Assembly: GCF_016908295.1 (NCBI RefSeq)
Contig: NZ_JAFBDO010000001.1
Location: 992,001-1,056,000, forward strand
Length of the DNA: 64,000 nucleotides
Source of the DNA: Thalassobacillus pellis
GTDB taxonomy: Bacteria; Bacillota; Bacilli; Bacillales; Halobacillaceae
Direction: 5' to 3'
Each line of letters starts with the position of its first letter. The first letter of the stretch is position 1. The position numbers and the translations under genes are program-made. Positions 27,229 to 35,204 of this stretch are shown piece by piece. The notes below the pieces were generated by a model, which saw only the letters and a list, made by a program, of their open reading frames with translations, was not told where the DNA came from and made no database searches.

Positions 27229-28488
27229 TCAAGCTGAGCTTATATTGGTCAATATAACACCACTTTGGGGAAGGGATGGCATCCTGACGAGGCTGTAATT
27301 CAGATCCTGTTCAGGAAGTTCAAAATTCACTTTGTTAACAAGAAAACCCAGACTATCTTTCATGACCTGAATAGTGATCCATTCGCCGGGACAGCGATGG
27401 TTTTTATAATAATCCCCGCCGCCTTGTGGAATCAGGTCAAACATTCCGCCAGTCCATTCCTTGAAACGTTCAGGATGGAATTTCTCGGGGTTCTCCCATA
27501 AACGAGAATCATGATTGGTCCCATAAACGTCCATCAATACTAGTGTTCCTTCATGAAATTTTACTTCATTCCAGATAAAACTGCGCCTGACACGAGCCCC
27601 TAGAAATGGCCCAAATGGATAATATCTCCTTACTTCCTGGACAAACCATTGATAAAATTCGTCATCTGCATTTTTGATTTTTTCCTGATATTCCGGATGG
27701 TCAGTTAAGGCAACCACACTGAATGCAATATAATCCGTAATAGCGACAATCGGTCGCAGCACGTTAATCAATTCTACTGCAGCCATATGGGAATCCATCT
27801 GTTTTCCTGCGATATCACGATGAAAGGCCATCGCATAAGCAGCTGTACCTTCATTTACATCCAGTTTTCCTGCACGAATTTGTTCAATGACAGATTGGAT
27901 CCACTTTTCTCCTCGTTTCCGTGCGCTTCTGCCTTGCCAGTGCCTCGGACCAACAGCACCGAAAGCATCGACCATTTTCCAAAAATCATCTGCCCGTTGT
28001 TTCACTTCCTCCTCTTGTAGAGGCACACCAGCCCATTTGCAGGCAGCCTTGCACAATAACTGTTTGGTTTCCTCAAATAAAACAACTTTGTCTGCCCCTT
28101 GCCAGTCTCTAGTTTTTTCACGCCATAGTACATTTGTGATTTGACTAAGCCTCTCAAGTTTGTCAGGAGTCATCAATGACATGAATAAAAGTTTCCTGTG
28201 CTCATGGGAATTCCCATCCATGGACTGTATCGCATTTTCTCCAAAGAGTGTTTTCTGGATCCTTTTAGGAGCTGCCCCCTTACGATGGAATTTCTCCTTA
28301 TCATAAAATATCTCTGCAGCCTTTTCGCCACTCATACAGAGGACTTTCTCTCCCAACAGCCTGGTTTGAAATATATCCGTCCCATATTGGCGGCATCTGT
28401 TTGGGATGAATCGGTAGCCTTCCTTTAACAAAGCAATACTATTATCAATGCTCTTTTCCTTAGGGATATCTCCAAACGATTGAAACAT
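27229..28488 (-). CDS. Cytochrome P450, CYP152 fatty-acid peroxygenase
   Basis: 419 aa. The heme-binding cysteine lies in GGGDYYKNHRCPGEWITI (Cys about 366). The pair Arg245-Pro246 in LRPIVAITDY replaces the acid-alcohol pair of ordinary P450s and binds the fatty-acid carboxylate. Such enzymes use H2O2 directly without a reductase. Gln88 (ENAIQSMDG) occupies the position where the decarboxylase OleT has His, so alpha/beta-hydroxylation is more likely than alkene formation. The ATG at 28488 has proper SD spacing from AAGGAG; a first ATG nine bases upstream overlaps the SD. Confidence 0.92.
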   Translation of the reverse strand: MFQSFGDIPKEKSIDNSIALLKEGYRFIPNRCRQYGTDIFQTRLLGEKVLCMSGEKAAEIFYDKEKFHRKGAAPKRIQKTLFGENAIQSMDGNSHEHRKLLFMSLMTPDKLERLSQITNVLWREKTRDWQGADKVVLFEETKQLLCKAACKWAGVPLQEEEVKQRADDFWKMVDAFGAVGPRHWQGRSARKRGEKWIQSVIEQIRAGKLDVNEGTAAYAMAFHRDIAGKQMDSHMAAVELINVLRPIVAITDYIAFSVVALTDHPEYQEKIKNADDEFYQWFVQEVRRYYPFGPFLGARVRRSFIWNEVKFHEGTLVLMDVYGTNHDSRLWENPEKFHPERFKEWTGGMFDLIPQGGGDYYKNHRCPGEWITIQVMKDSLGFLVNKVNFELPEQDLNYSLVRMPSLPQSGVILTNISSA

Positions 28489-28604
28489 TTGCCGCATCTC
28501 CTTCTCTTTTATGTATGATTGGTTCGAGTAATTTCAAATAATTTTCCCTATAAAAATCAGGATAAACAACTTCCAGTAAATTTCCTTTTTATCCTTAGAA
28601 CAAA

Positions 28605-28838
28605 AGCGGAAGCGCCTTGCTCACCCCCGACAAGCTTAAGACAATCCTCGCCGTGGCGGTCTTTGTCACAGAGAGGGTCGGCTTAAGACCTCGAGGGGGT
28701 AGGCGCTGGAGCTGGATGATACAAAAGCGGAAGCGCCTTGCTCACCCCCGACAAGCTTAAGACAATCCTCGCCGTGGCGGTCTTTGTCACAGAGAGGGTC
28801 GGCTTAAGACCTCGAGGGGGTAGACGCTGGAGATAGAG
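28605..28838. repeat. Tandem dimer of the 121-bp inverted-repeat element
   Basis: Units begin AGCGGAAGCGCCTTGC at 28605 and 28726, exactly 121 bp apart, the same period as the dimer at 11419. Each unit carries CACCCCCGACAAGCTTAAG on the left and CTTAAGACCTCGAGGGGGTA on the right. The two units are almost identical to each other but differ from the other locus (CCTTGC for CCTGGA, GTGGCGGTC for GTGACGCTC). The rest of the gap 28489-28951 is a promoter region and a terminator. Confidence 0.85.
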
Positions 28839-28895
28839 GAAAACCTCCGCAAAAGAATTACCACAACCATCCATCTCCCCAGACAATAAAAAAAT

Positions 28896-28920
28896 GGCTG
28901 TCGAGAAAACCTCGACAGCC
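28896..28920 (-). terminator. Terminator of the acidic secreted-protein gene
   Basis: Arms GGCTGTCGAG/CTCGACAGCC with loop AAAAC, T7 on the minus strand, 31 bp after the stop. Confidence 0.88.
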
Positions 28921-28951
28921 TGAACAACCCCCAATAGCCGGGCGCTTTGTT

Positions 28952-29776
28952 TTATAGTACTTCATCCAATGAAATTACAGTAACGTCTTCATCTGTACTT
29001 TCTACCTCTTCTGTTGTGTCCTCTGTTGTTTCATCTGTTTCTTCTGTTACTTCTTCTTTTGTTTCTGCAATTTCTTCCGTAGTTTCTTCTTCTACTTCAG
29101 TCTTTTGCTCTGCTGCCACTTCTTCTTTTACTGCCAAAACTGCAGAGTTTTCGGATGCGTTTGCTTTTGCTGTTGCGCTGGCATTCTCTGCCGCTTGAGA
29201 ATTGACTTTGTTTTCTAGAGATTTGTGGACTTCTTCTTCTACTGCGTCTTTAGCTTTTTCTTCTGTCTTTTCTACTTCTTCTGTTACTTCTTTCGTTGCT
29301 TCCTCTTTTTCTTCTGTGACTTCTTCTTTTGTTTCTGCAGCTTCTTCAATAGTTTCTTCTTCTACATCAGTCTTTTGCTCTGCTGTCGCTTCTTCTTCTA
29401 CTGCCAGGACTGCAGAGTTTTCGGATGCGTTTGCTTTTGCTGTTGCACTGGCATTCTCTGAAGCCTGTGACTTAGCTTTATTAGTTTTGGATTTGTTTGT
29501 TTTCGCTTCTTTTTGGTCTGCTTCTACATCACTTGCTTCTTCTTTAGCTGCGGCAGCTACTACTGAATTTTCATTCGCATGTGATTTTGCAACTGCACTG
29601 GCATTTGCTGCACCTTTGGCTTTTTTGGTTTTATCTTGTTTAGCTTCCGCTTGTACTTCTACTTGGACAACTTTTTTACCTTGGGAAGATGCTGCCTCTG
29701 TCGATTGTACACCTGCGAATGCTCCAAAAGTCAATGTCCCTGCAATTACTAGTGATTTCACCCAAACGTTTTTCAT
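28952..29776 (-). CDS. Secreted acidic low-complexity protein with internal repeats
   Basis: 274 aa, not assigned to a known family. A signal peptide occupies residues 1-28 (cleavage near STEAA). Three modules follow, each with an Asn/Ala/Ser-rich block: ANASAVAKSHANENS at 57-71, ENASATAKANASENSAVLAV at 107-126, and the same block at 197-216. The last two are 90 residues apart, and each is followed by Glu/Thr-rich coiled-coil-like sequence (EEVTEE type). The mature protein is strongly negative. ATG behind AAGGAG, 51 bp after the basic partner gene 29828-30763, so both are probably co-transcribed. No LPXTG, lipobox or enzyme motif is visible. A surface or matrix-type role is only a guess. Confidence 0.75.
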   Translation of the reverse strand: MKNVWVKSLVIAGTLTFGAFAGVQSTEAASSQGKKVVQVEVQAEAKQDKTKKAKGAANASAVAKSHANENSVVAAAAKEEASDVEADQKEAKTNKSKTNKAKSQASENASATAKANASENSAVLAVEEEATAEQKTDVEEETIEEAAETKEEVTEEKEEATKEVTEEVEKTEEKAKDAVEEEVHKSLENKVNSQAAENASATAKANASENSAVLAVKEEVAAEQKTEVEEETTEEIAETKEEVTEETDETTEDTTEEVESTDEDVTVISLDEVL

Positions 29777-29827
29777 GGTTTATTCGCTCCTTAATTTTAA
29801 TTTTTGTTGATCTTCATCTGATTAAAA

Positions 29828-30763
29828 TTAAGAAGCTGCTTGTGGCGGTTGTGCCGGAGGGGCATTCACCCATTGATCACGAATAAATTCGGATCGGAAT
29901 TCGATAATTTGCGACTGGGGAGTAAGAACCGTGGAATTTCCAGGCAGACTACCCTTCCAAAACAACGTCGTAGTGGTTTGCCCCCCAGTATCGCCACTTC
30001 CTGCAGATACAGGCGATGGAGCAGAATATAATCCAGTTCTATGTATCTGAGCAATTGGCGTTTTCTGGGGATTTGGATAGGGTTGTTGCTGTCTTTCCCG
30101 GTCGGATTCCTTTTGGCTTTTATCTTTTGGCAAGTTAGCCAATTCATCACCCTGTTGTGCTTCATCCGCCTCAGTTGTGGTTTTCCGTCTCTTATGTTTT
30201 TGGTCACCAGTCTTCTCTTGTGATTCATAATCCTGTACACGCTTTTTAGTGTCAGCCGCAATTTCAGTGTTATCGGCCTTGTTCTGTTTTTTATTGTTAA
30301 GCATCTTTCCAGCAGACGAAGGATTATTTTCGGCTTTCTTTTCCGAAAGACCTTTCTTCGCAGGTTTTTCAGCTGTTTTCTTGTAATGGCGATTTTTTGC
30401 TGGCGCTTTTTTGTTCAAGCTATTTCGTGCCTTTTCCACCTTTTCTTCAGCTTTATTACTTGCCTGTGCCGGTAGTTTGTCTGCTTCAGATTTGCGGTTT
30501 ACCGATGCTGCTTTTTCCAGCCCTTTTTGGACTGGCTTCTGTTCTTCAGGCGTTTTACCGGGTGCTCCCTTTCTGACCGTTTCTGCGATTTCCTTTGTCT
30601 GATCAGAAAGTTCTTCTTCAATGGGATGAGGCTGCCCCTTCTTGGCATTAGTCTGTGGGGAAACCTCATCAGGAATTTTTCCCTTGTTCGCAAATATATC
30701 ATTTGGAATGAAAAATACCGCCAACACCACTACAAAAATATATATCAGTGGCTTTATGCGCAT
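29828..30763 (-). CDS. Secreted basic low-complexity protein
   Basis: 311 aa, not recognised. A signal peptide (residues 1-25, IPNDIFA-N) precedes a long Lys/Glu/Asn-rich, probably disordered region (about 30-230). The C-terminal 80 residues look more ordered, with many aromatic and small residues (TTTLFWKGSLPGNSTVLTP, EFIRDQWVNAPPAQPP). The Lys/Arg-rich middle (for example KHKRRKTTT) makes it positively charged, opposite to the next protein in the operon. ATG behind GGGGGTGA. Divergent from the GGDEF-EAL gene with a 169-bp gap. Confidence 0.72.
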   Translation of the reverse strand: MRIKPLIYIFVVVLAVFFIPNDIFANKGKIPDEVSPQTNAKKGQPHPIEEELSDQTKEIAETVRKGAPGKTPEEQKPVQKGLEKAASVNRKSEADKLPAQASNKAEEKVEKARNSLNKKAPAKNRHYKKTAEKPAKKGLSEKKAENNPSSAGKMLNNKKQNKADNTEIAADTKKRVQDYESQEKTGDQKHKRRKTTTEADEAQQGDELANLPKDKSQKESDRERQQQPYPNPQKTPIAQIHRTGLYSAPSPVSAGSGDTGGQTTTTLFWKGSLPGNSTVLTPQSQIIEFRSEFIRDQWVNAPPAQPPQAAS

Positions 30764-30932
30764 TTACTCACCCCCTTCCTCTACTTATAAAATTTCTTTT
30801 TCGACAACCTTTTTACGGCCGTTTTCTGAAAATTTGAGATTGTTCTTTGTAAAGAAGTAGTCTGACAAAAACTCAAAAGTATTATTTTTTCAGCCGATAT
30901 ATAAATTACTACAAATAAAGAAGGTGCCCAGT

Positions 30933-33245
30933 GTGAAAGTACAAACACAGGCTTTTATCGTGATAGGAGTATTTACTGCACTATTTCTATCATTTTTATA
31001 TTTTGTTATAAGGCCGCAACTACTGGATGAAGCGAATCGGTTCGACAAGAAGTCATTACAGGAAAACATCACTCGAGTAGAAAATTATATTGAATTGGAA
31101 AAAGATAACCTCTTACGCCTTAGCCGGGATTGGGCCGTCTGGGATGACACTTACAGTTTTATCAATGAAGGGGATGAAAGCTACATCATTTCAAACTTAG
31201 GAGACGATACATTTTCCAATAACCAAATTCAATACATGTTATTTTTAAGCGATCAATATGAAGTGATCCATCAAAAAGGTTACCAATTCGCGCAAGATGA
31301 AAAGCTGGAAATTGAACCCTCCTTTTTAGAGGGACTGATAACTGAGATCCAGAAAAACGACGGTAAAAACAGAACTTTTTTTCAAAGTAACAACGGCAAA
31401 ATGTTAATGCTGAGCACCTACAATGTCGCTAGAAGTGACGGCACGGAAGAGGGTAATTCAGGAGTGCTTGTAATGGGTAGGATGATGAATGACGCCTACA
31501 TTGAACAAATTGAAGAATCGCTGTCCATAAACCTGGCCATTTCTCCTGAGGCAGCCATAAACTCCGTGAAAGTGACCGGACCAAACACTCTGAGGGGCGG
31601 TATGCAACTTCAAGGAGGATCCGATAACTCCGTCCTTCAACTGGCAATTACCGGGAACAGAACTTTTTACCATGAGAGAGTATCAGGTTTAGGGGTACAG
31701 ATGTTGTTTCTTACCCTTGGTCTATGCACTCTTTCAATGTTGCTGTTTGTAATTTTCAAGTATTTCGCCATCAATCCTGTCAGTCAATTGTCGAAGCAAA
31801 TGAAAAGTATTCAATTCGACGATAATTTTTCTTCAAGAGTATCCATCAGCCGTAGAATCAACAAAGAGATAAGAGATTTAGAGAGTTCCATCAACTCCAT
31901 GCTGACTACTCTGGAAACAACCCATGGCAAGGTTTTGAAAATGGCCTATTATGACCAGCTGACTCAGTTATCCAATCGATTCTACCTTTATCAGGAATTT
32001 CCGCGCTTTGTTAAAAGCACACAGAAAAACACCGCCATTCTTTTTTTTGATCTGGATGGCTTCAAAAGGGTGAATGACACGTGGGGACATGAGGTAGGAG
32101 ATGTACTCCTCACTCATGTAGCTGAACGATTGAGGAATTACTTTTCAGAAAAAAAAGTGATTATTTCCCGGATTGGCGGGGATGAGTTCGTGGTGGTCAC
32201 CACTTACAATGATTTTGATAGTTTAAATGAAACGATTGACGAAGTCAGGGAACTTCTTAATAGCGAATATGCACTCGGCCATATCAAAACATATATATCA
32301 GCCAGTATTGGGGTCAGCATTTACCCGACAGACGGCGAATCACTGTTTACACTGCTCAAATATGCGGACATGGCGATGTATGAAGCGAAAACCAACGGCA
32401 AAAACAAGTTTGTCTACTACCATGAACTATCAAGTGAAAGTCAATACAACCAGTTGACACTATTAAAAAATGAAGTGCATTTTGCCCTGGAGAAAAACCA
32501 ACTTCGACTTGTTTACCAACCTATATATAGCAGTGAAAGCCATCAGATGGGTGGTTTAGAAGCACTCCTGCGCTGGGATCATCCTGACAAAGGTACTATC
32601 CCACCAGATACATTCATACCACTAATGGAGGAAAATGGTTGCATTCATGAAGTAGGCATCTGGGTGTTGAGGGAAGGACTAAAACAGATGAGTGAGTGGA
32701 GGGATCAATTCCATCAGCCTCTTTCATTATCGATCAACTTCTCCAAAGTTCAACTTAAATATGCTGAAGATTTCTTAGATGTACTCGATGAATCATTGTC
32801 AGAATTCCGTTTCCCGCCAGATTGTCTGTATATCGAAATCACGGAAAGCGATGTAGCAACTTACAATGACGATATCGTTTATTTCATACGGGCCCTTCAA
32901 CAACGCGGAGTACGTGTAGCCATCGACGATTTTGGCGTCGGAACATCCTCGCTGTACGGTTTGAGAGACCTGCCAGTAGACAGCATCAAGATCGATCGCA
33001 GTTTCATTCAACGTATTCCGGAAGATTCCTTTGATGCAAGTCTCCTGGCAGGTATCTACAGAATTTTGAACGAACTCAAAATCGATATCGTCACCGAAGG
33101 CGTAGAAACAGAAGAACAGCTAGACTTTATTGTTGGAAACAGCATCACCAAAGTACAAGGATATTATTTCAGCAAACCGGTTGACCCTTCCACCATCGAG
33201 GAAATGCTTCATCTGAACAAAGATTTATTAAAATTCAAAGGATAA
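30933..33245 (+). CDS. CHASE4-GGDEF-EAL protein (c-di-GMP turnover)
   Basis: 770 aa from a GTG at 30933 (GTG at 30924 also in frame but overlaps the AAGGTG site). TM1 (about 7-27) is followed by an extracytoplasmic CHASE4 domain with WAVWDDTYSF, TM2 (about 255-278) and a linker. A GGDEF domain follows with an intact RIGGDEF motif (about 415-419) and no RxxD inhibitory site in the usual place. The EAL domain has GLEALLRW, LSINFS, ITESD, IDDFGVGTSSL, IKIDRS and EGVETEEQ, so all metal- and substrate-binding residues of an active phosphodiesterase appear present. Both activities may exist, or GGDEF may bind GTP as regulator. Divergent from the secreted-protein operon. Confidence 0.93.
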   Translation: MKVQTQAFIVIGVFTALFLSFLYFVIRPQLLDEANRFDKKSLQENITRVENYIELEKDNLLRLSRDWAVWDDTYSFINEGDESYIISNLGDDTFSNNQIQYMLFLSDQYEVIHQKGYQFAQDEKLEIEPSFLEGLITEIQKNDGKNRTFFQSNNGKMLMLSTYNVARSDGTEEGNSGVLVMGRMMNDAYIEQIEESLSINLAISPEAAINSVKVTGPNTLRGGMQLQGGSDNSVLQLAITGNRTFYHERVSGLGVQMLFLTLGLCTLSMLLFVIFKYFAINPVSQLSKQMKSIQFDDNFSSRVSISRRINKEIRDLESSINSMLTTLETTHGKVLKMAYYDQLTQLSNRFYLYQEFPRFVKSTQKNTAILFFDLDGFKRVNDTWGHEVGDVLLTHVAERLRNYFSEKKVIISRIGGDEFVVVTTYNDFDSLNETIDEVRELLNSEYALGHIKTYISASIGVSIYPTDGESLFTLLKYADMAMYEAKTNGKNKFVYYHELSSESQYNQLTLLKNEVHFALEKNQLRLVYQPIYSSESHQMGGLEALLRWDHPDKGTIPPDTFIPLMEENGCIHEVGIWVLREGLKQMSEWRDQFHQPLSLSINFSKVQLKYAEDFLDVLDESLSEFRFPPDCLYIEITESDVATYNDDIVYFIRALQQRGVRVAIDDFGVGTSSLYGLRDLPVDSIKIDRSFIQRIPEDSFDASLLAGIYRILNELKIDIVTEGVETEEQLDFIVGNSITKVQGYYFSKPVDPSTIEEMLHLNKDLLKFKG

Positions 33246-33280
33246 CCGGCTCCATTGATGCTTGTTGTTGATGCTTACGA

Positions 33281-33375
33281 ACCGCTTGCCGGGAGATGCT
33301 TGCCGCGGGCACGGCCTCAAGCCTTCTGGGTCAAGATAAGACTTCGAGGGATAAGCGGTTGAGCTGGATGCAGCC
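33281..33375. repeat. Divergent relative of the 121-bp element
   Basis: AACCGCTTGCC at about 33280 and AAGCGGTT at about 33353 form terminal inverted repeats. The right part AAGACTTCGAGGGATAAGCG followed by GTTGAGCTGGATGCAG matches the right end of the 121-bp unit. It lies directly after the GGDEF-EAL gene. The rest of the gap 33246-33546 holds the bidirectional terminator. Confidence 0.55.
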
Positions 33376-33428
33376 CGTTATATAGTTAACCATCACCATT
33401 TATTTTTATTAAAAGCTTAGATTAAGAC

Positions 33429-33471
33429 AAAAAGGTCTGAATGGGAATAAAAATCCATCCAGACCTTTTTT
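33429..33471. terminator. Bidirectional terminator between GGDEF-EAL and pdxA genes
   Basis: AAAAAGGTCTG pairs with CAGACCTTTTT, one mismatch, then ATGG/CCAT. T-runs exist on both strands, between convergent genes. Confidence 0.88.
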
Positions 33472-33546
33472 AAAATCATACCTTTTCTAAACCTTCCGTT
33501 TTTACAGCAGCCTTATTAATGGTCAGTCTTTTTTTCATATAAATGT

Positions 33547-34539
33547 TTAAGTCAGTTCTACCGCCTGCCGAATGGCTTCCAACATACTCTTCTCATCAGC
33601 TGTCCCTTTTCCGGCAATGTCAAATGCGGTGCCGTGGTCCACACTGGTGCGAATGATTGGTAGCCCAGCAGTGATATTGACCCCCTCGTCCAGCCCGAGA
33701 ACTTTAATCGGACCGTGCCCCTGATCATGATACATAGCCACGACAATATCAAAATCTCCACGTACAGCCCGAAAAAAGAGTGTATCTGCAGGCAGCGGCC
33801 CAGAGACATCCATCCCCTCTTCCTGGGCACGACTAACAGCAGGAATAATTTTCTCCTCTTCTTCTCCATAGCCGAACAGACCATTTTCTCCTGCATGGGG
33901 ATTTATACCGCAAACAGCAATTTTTGGCTTTGGAATACCTGATTTCAAGAGGGTATGATGTGCCATTTTGATAACCTGATAGACTCTGTCTGGTGCAATG
34001 AGATCAATGGCTTCTCTAAGGCCAACATGTGTCGTAACGTGAATGACCTTCAACTTTGGCGAGGAAAGCATCATGGCATAGCTCTCTGTACCAGTAAGTT
34101 CGGCCAGGATCTCCGTATGACCAGGGTATGGATGACCTCCTTTATGAAGTGCCGTTTTATTAATAGGAGCGGTGACAATGGCATCAATTCTGCCCTCATT
34201 CGCAAGCTCTATTGCCGTCTTTAAATATTCATAAGCTGCATGACCTGCCTCTGCTGATACTTCTCCGAATGAAAGATCCTCAGGAAGGAGGTTCAGATCA
34301 TAGCAGAGTATCTCTTGGTTACTTCCCAGACTGGCAATAGCATCGGTTTTATGGACCTGTCTAAATAAAATGTCTGTTACCATAATGTCTGCAGCTCGCT
34401 TCAGGATTTTCAAATCCCCAATGACAACAGGGATACAATCACTGCTATATCGTCTATTTTGCAAGCTTTTGATGATGATTTCCGGGCCAACACCAGCTCC
34501 GTCCCCCATCGTGATTCCGATAATAGGTCTGCTTCGCAT
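33547..34539 (-). CDS. PdxA-family 4-phospho-hydroxyacid dehydrogenase (PdxA2-like)
   Basis: 330 aa. GITMGDGAGVGPEIIIK at the start, metal ligands in HPYPGHTEILAELTG and MYHDQGHGPIKVLG, and the C-terminal SVDHGTAFDIAGKG are family signatures. Members oxidise 4-phosphohydroxy-L-threonine in the DXP-type PLP pathway, or D-threonate/D-erythronate 4-phosphate in sugar-acid use. Bacillaceae make PLP with PdxST, so the latter role (PdxA2) is more likely. The usual DUF1537 kinase partner is not in the window. Confidence 0.87.
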   Translation of the reverse strand: MRSRPIIGITMGDGAGVGPEIIIKSLQNRRYSSDCIPVVIGDLKILKRAADIMVTDILFRQVHKTDAIASLGSNQEILCYDLNLLPEDLSFGEVSAEAGHAAYEYLKTAIELANEGRIDAIVTAPINKTALHKGGHPYPGHTEILAELTGTESYAMMLSSPKLKVIHVTTHVGLREAIDLIAPDRVYQVIKMAHHTLLKSGIPKPKIAVCGINPHAGENGLFGYGEEEEKIIPAVSRAQEEGMDVSGPLPADTLFFRAVRGDFDIVVAMYHDQGHGPIKVLGLDEGVNITAGLPIIRTSVDHGTAFDIAGKGTADEKSMLEAIRQAVELT

Positions 34540-34560
34540 AATCCATCTCCTTAGAGGCAG

Positions 34561-35169
34561 CTAAATTGTGGCGGTTACGCAAACACAGTTTACTGGTTTC
34601 ATCTGTCTGATGTGCGTGTGAATGTTGCGATAGCCGGCAGCTTGTAAATTTTCTTTAATTTGCTGGCCAAATTCTTTTACGGTATTCTGATCGGCTCCTC
34701 GCATTCTGGGCTGGACGGTAATGGCAATTTTTCCTTCTGGCTTCAATAACTTCTGTAATTTTTTTAATGAATCCACAGGCTCTTCCCAAAACATGATGTT
34801 ATTGATGGAGAGAATGTGGTCAAACTTCCTTTTAAATGGCGGCGGAGAAGATACATCAGCTAGAATTAAATCCACTACTCCATTCTCGATAGCTTCCTTA
34901 TTTCTTTTTTTCGCCTGTCTTAACATAACTGAAGATATATCAATTCCAACGATTCTGCCCTCTGTAATGGTCCGGGATAACGATTCAATTGCTCTTCCCG
35001 GACCGAAACCGACCTCTAATGCCCAATCATCTTTTCTAAGGTTCAGTAAGGAAACCGTCCAAACGCTTTTGGCTGGCTCTCCCGCCATTAAGAGACCGGC
35101 AAGTCTACCCATACATCCTGCAGGCTTCTTAAACTGCTCCACAAACTTGCTTAAGAAATTCATTGCCAT
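34561..35169 (-). CDS. Class I SAM-dependent methyltransferase
   Basis: 202 aa. SAM-binding motif I is ALEVGFGPGRAIESL, then IVGIDISSVMLRQAKKR (motif post I) and LKPEGKIAITVQP (motif III region). The substrate is unknown; it resembles small UbiE-like methylases. It lies 21 bp upstream of pdxA in the same direction. Confidence 0.82.
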   Translation of the reverse strand: MAMNFLSKFVEQFKKPAGCMGRLAGLLMAGEPAKSVWTVSLLNLRKDDWALEVGFGPGRAIESLSRTITEGRIVGIDISSVMLRQAKKRNKEAIENGVVDLILADVSSPPPFKRKFDHILSINNIMFWEEPVDSLKKLQKLLKPEGKIAITVQPRMRGADQNTVKEFGQQIKENLQAAGYRNIHTHIRQMKPVNCVCVTATI

Positions 35170-35204
35170 TTACCTTCCTTCTCCCGAAAATTTGCAGGCA
35201 GATT

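Noticed and set aside
28947-29810. Long plus-strand reading frames (83, 202 and 78 residues) rich in Ser, Val and Phe
   Set aside because: They are antisense to the acidic repeat protein, whose Glu- and Lys-rich codons give stop-free complements. The minus-strand gene has signal peptide, ribosome site and terminator.
33481-33540. Minus-strand 20-codon frame MKKRLTINKAAVKTEGLEKV after pdxA
   Set aside because: No ribosome site; too short to support, although it lies before a terminator.
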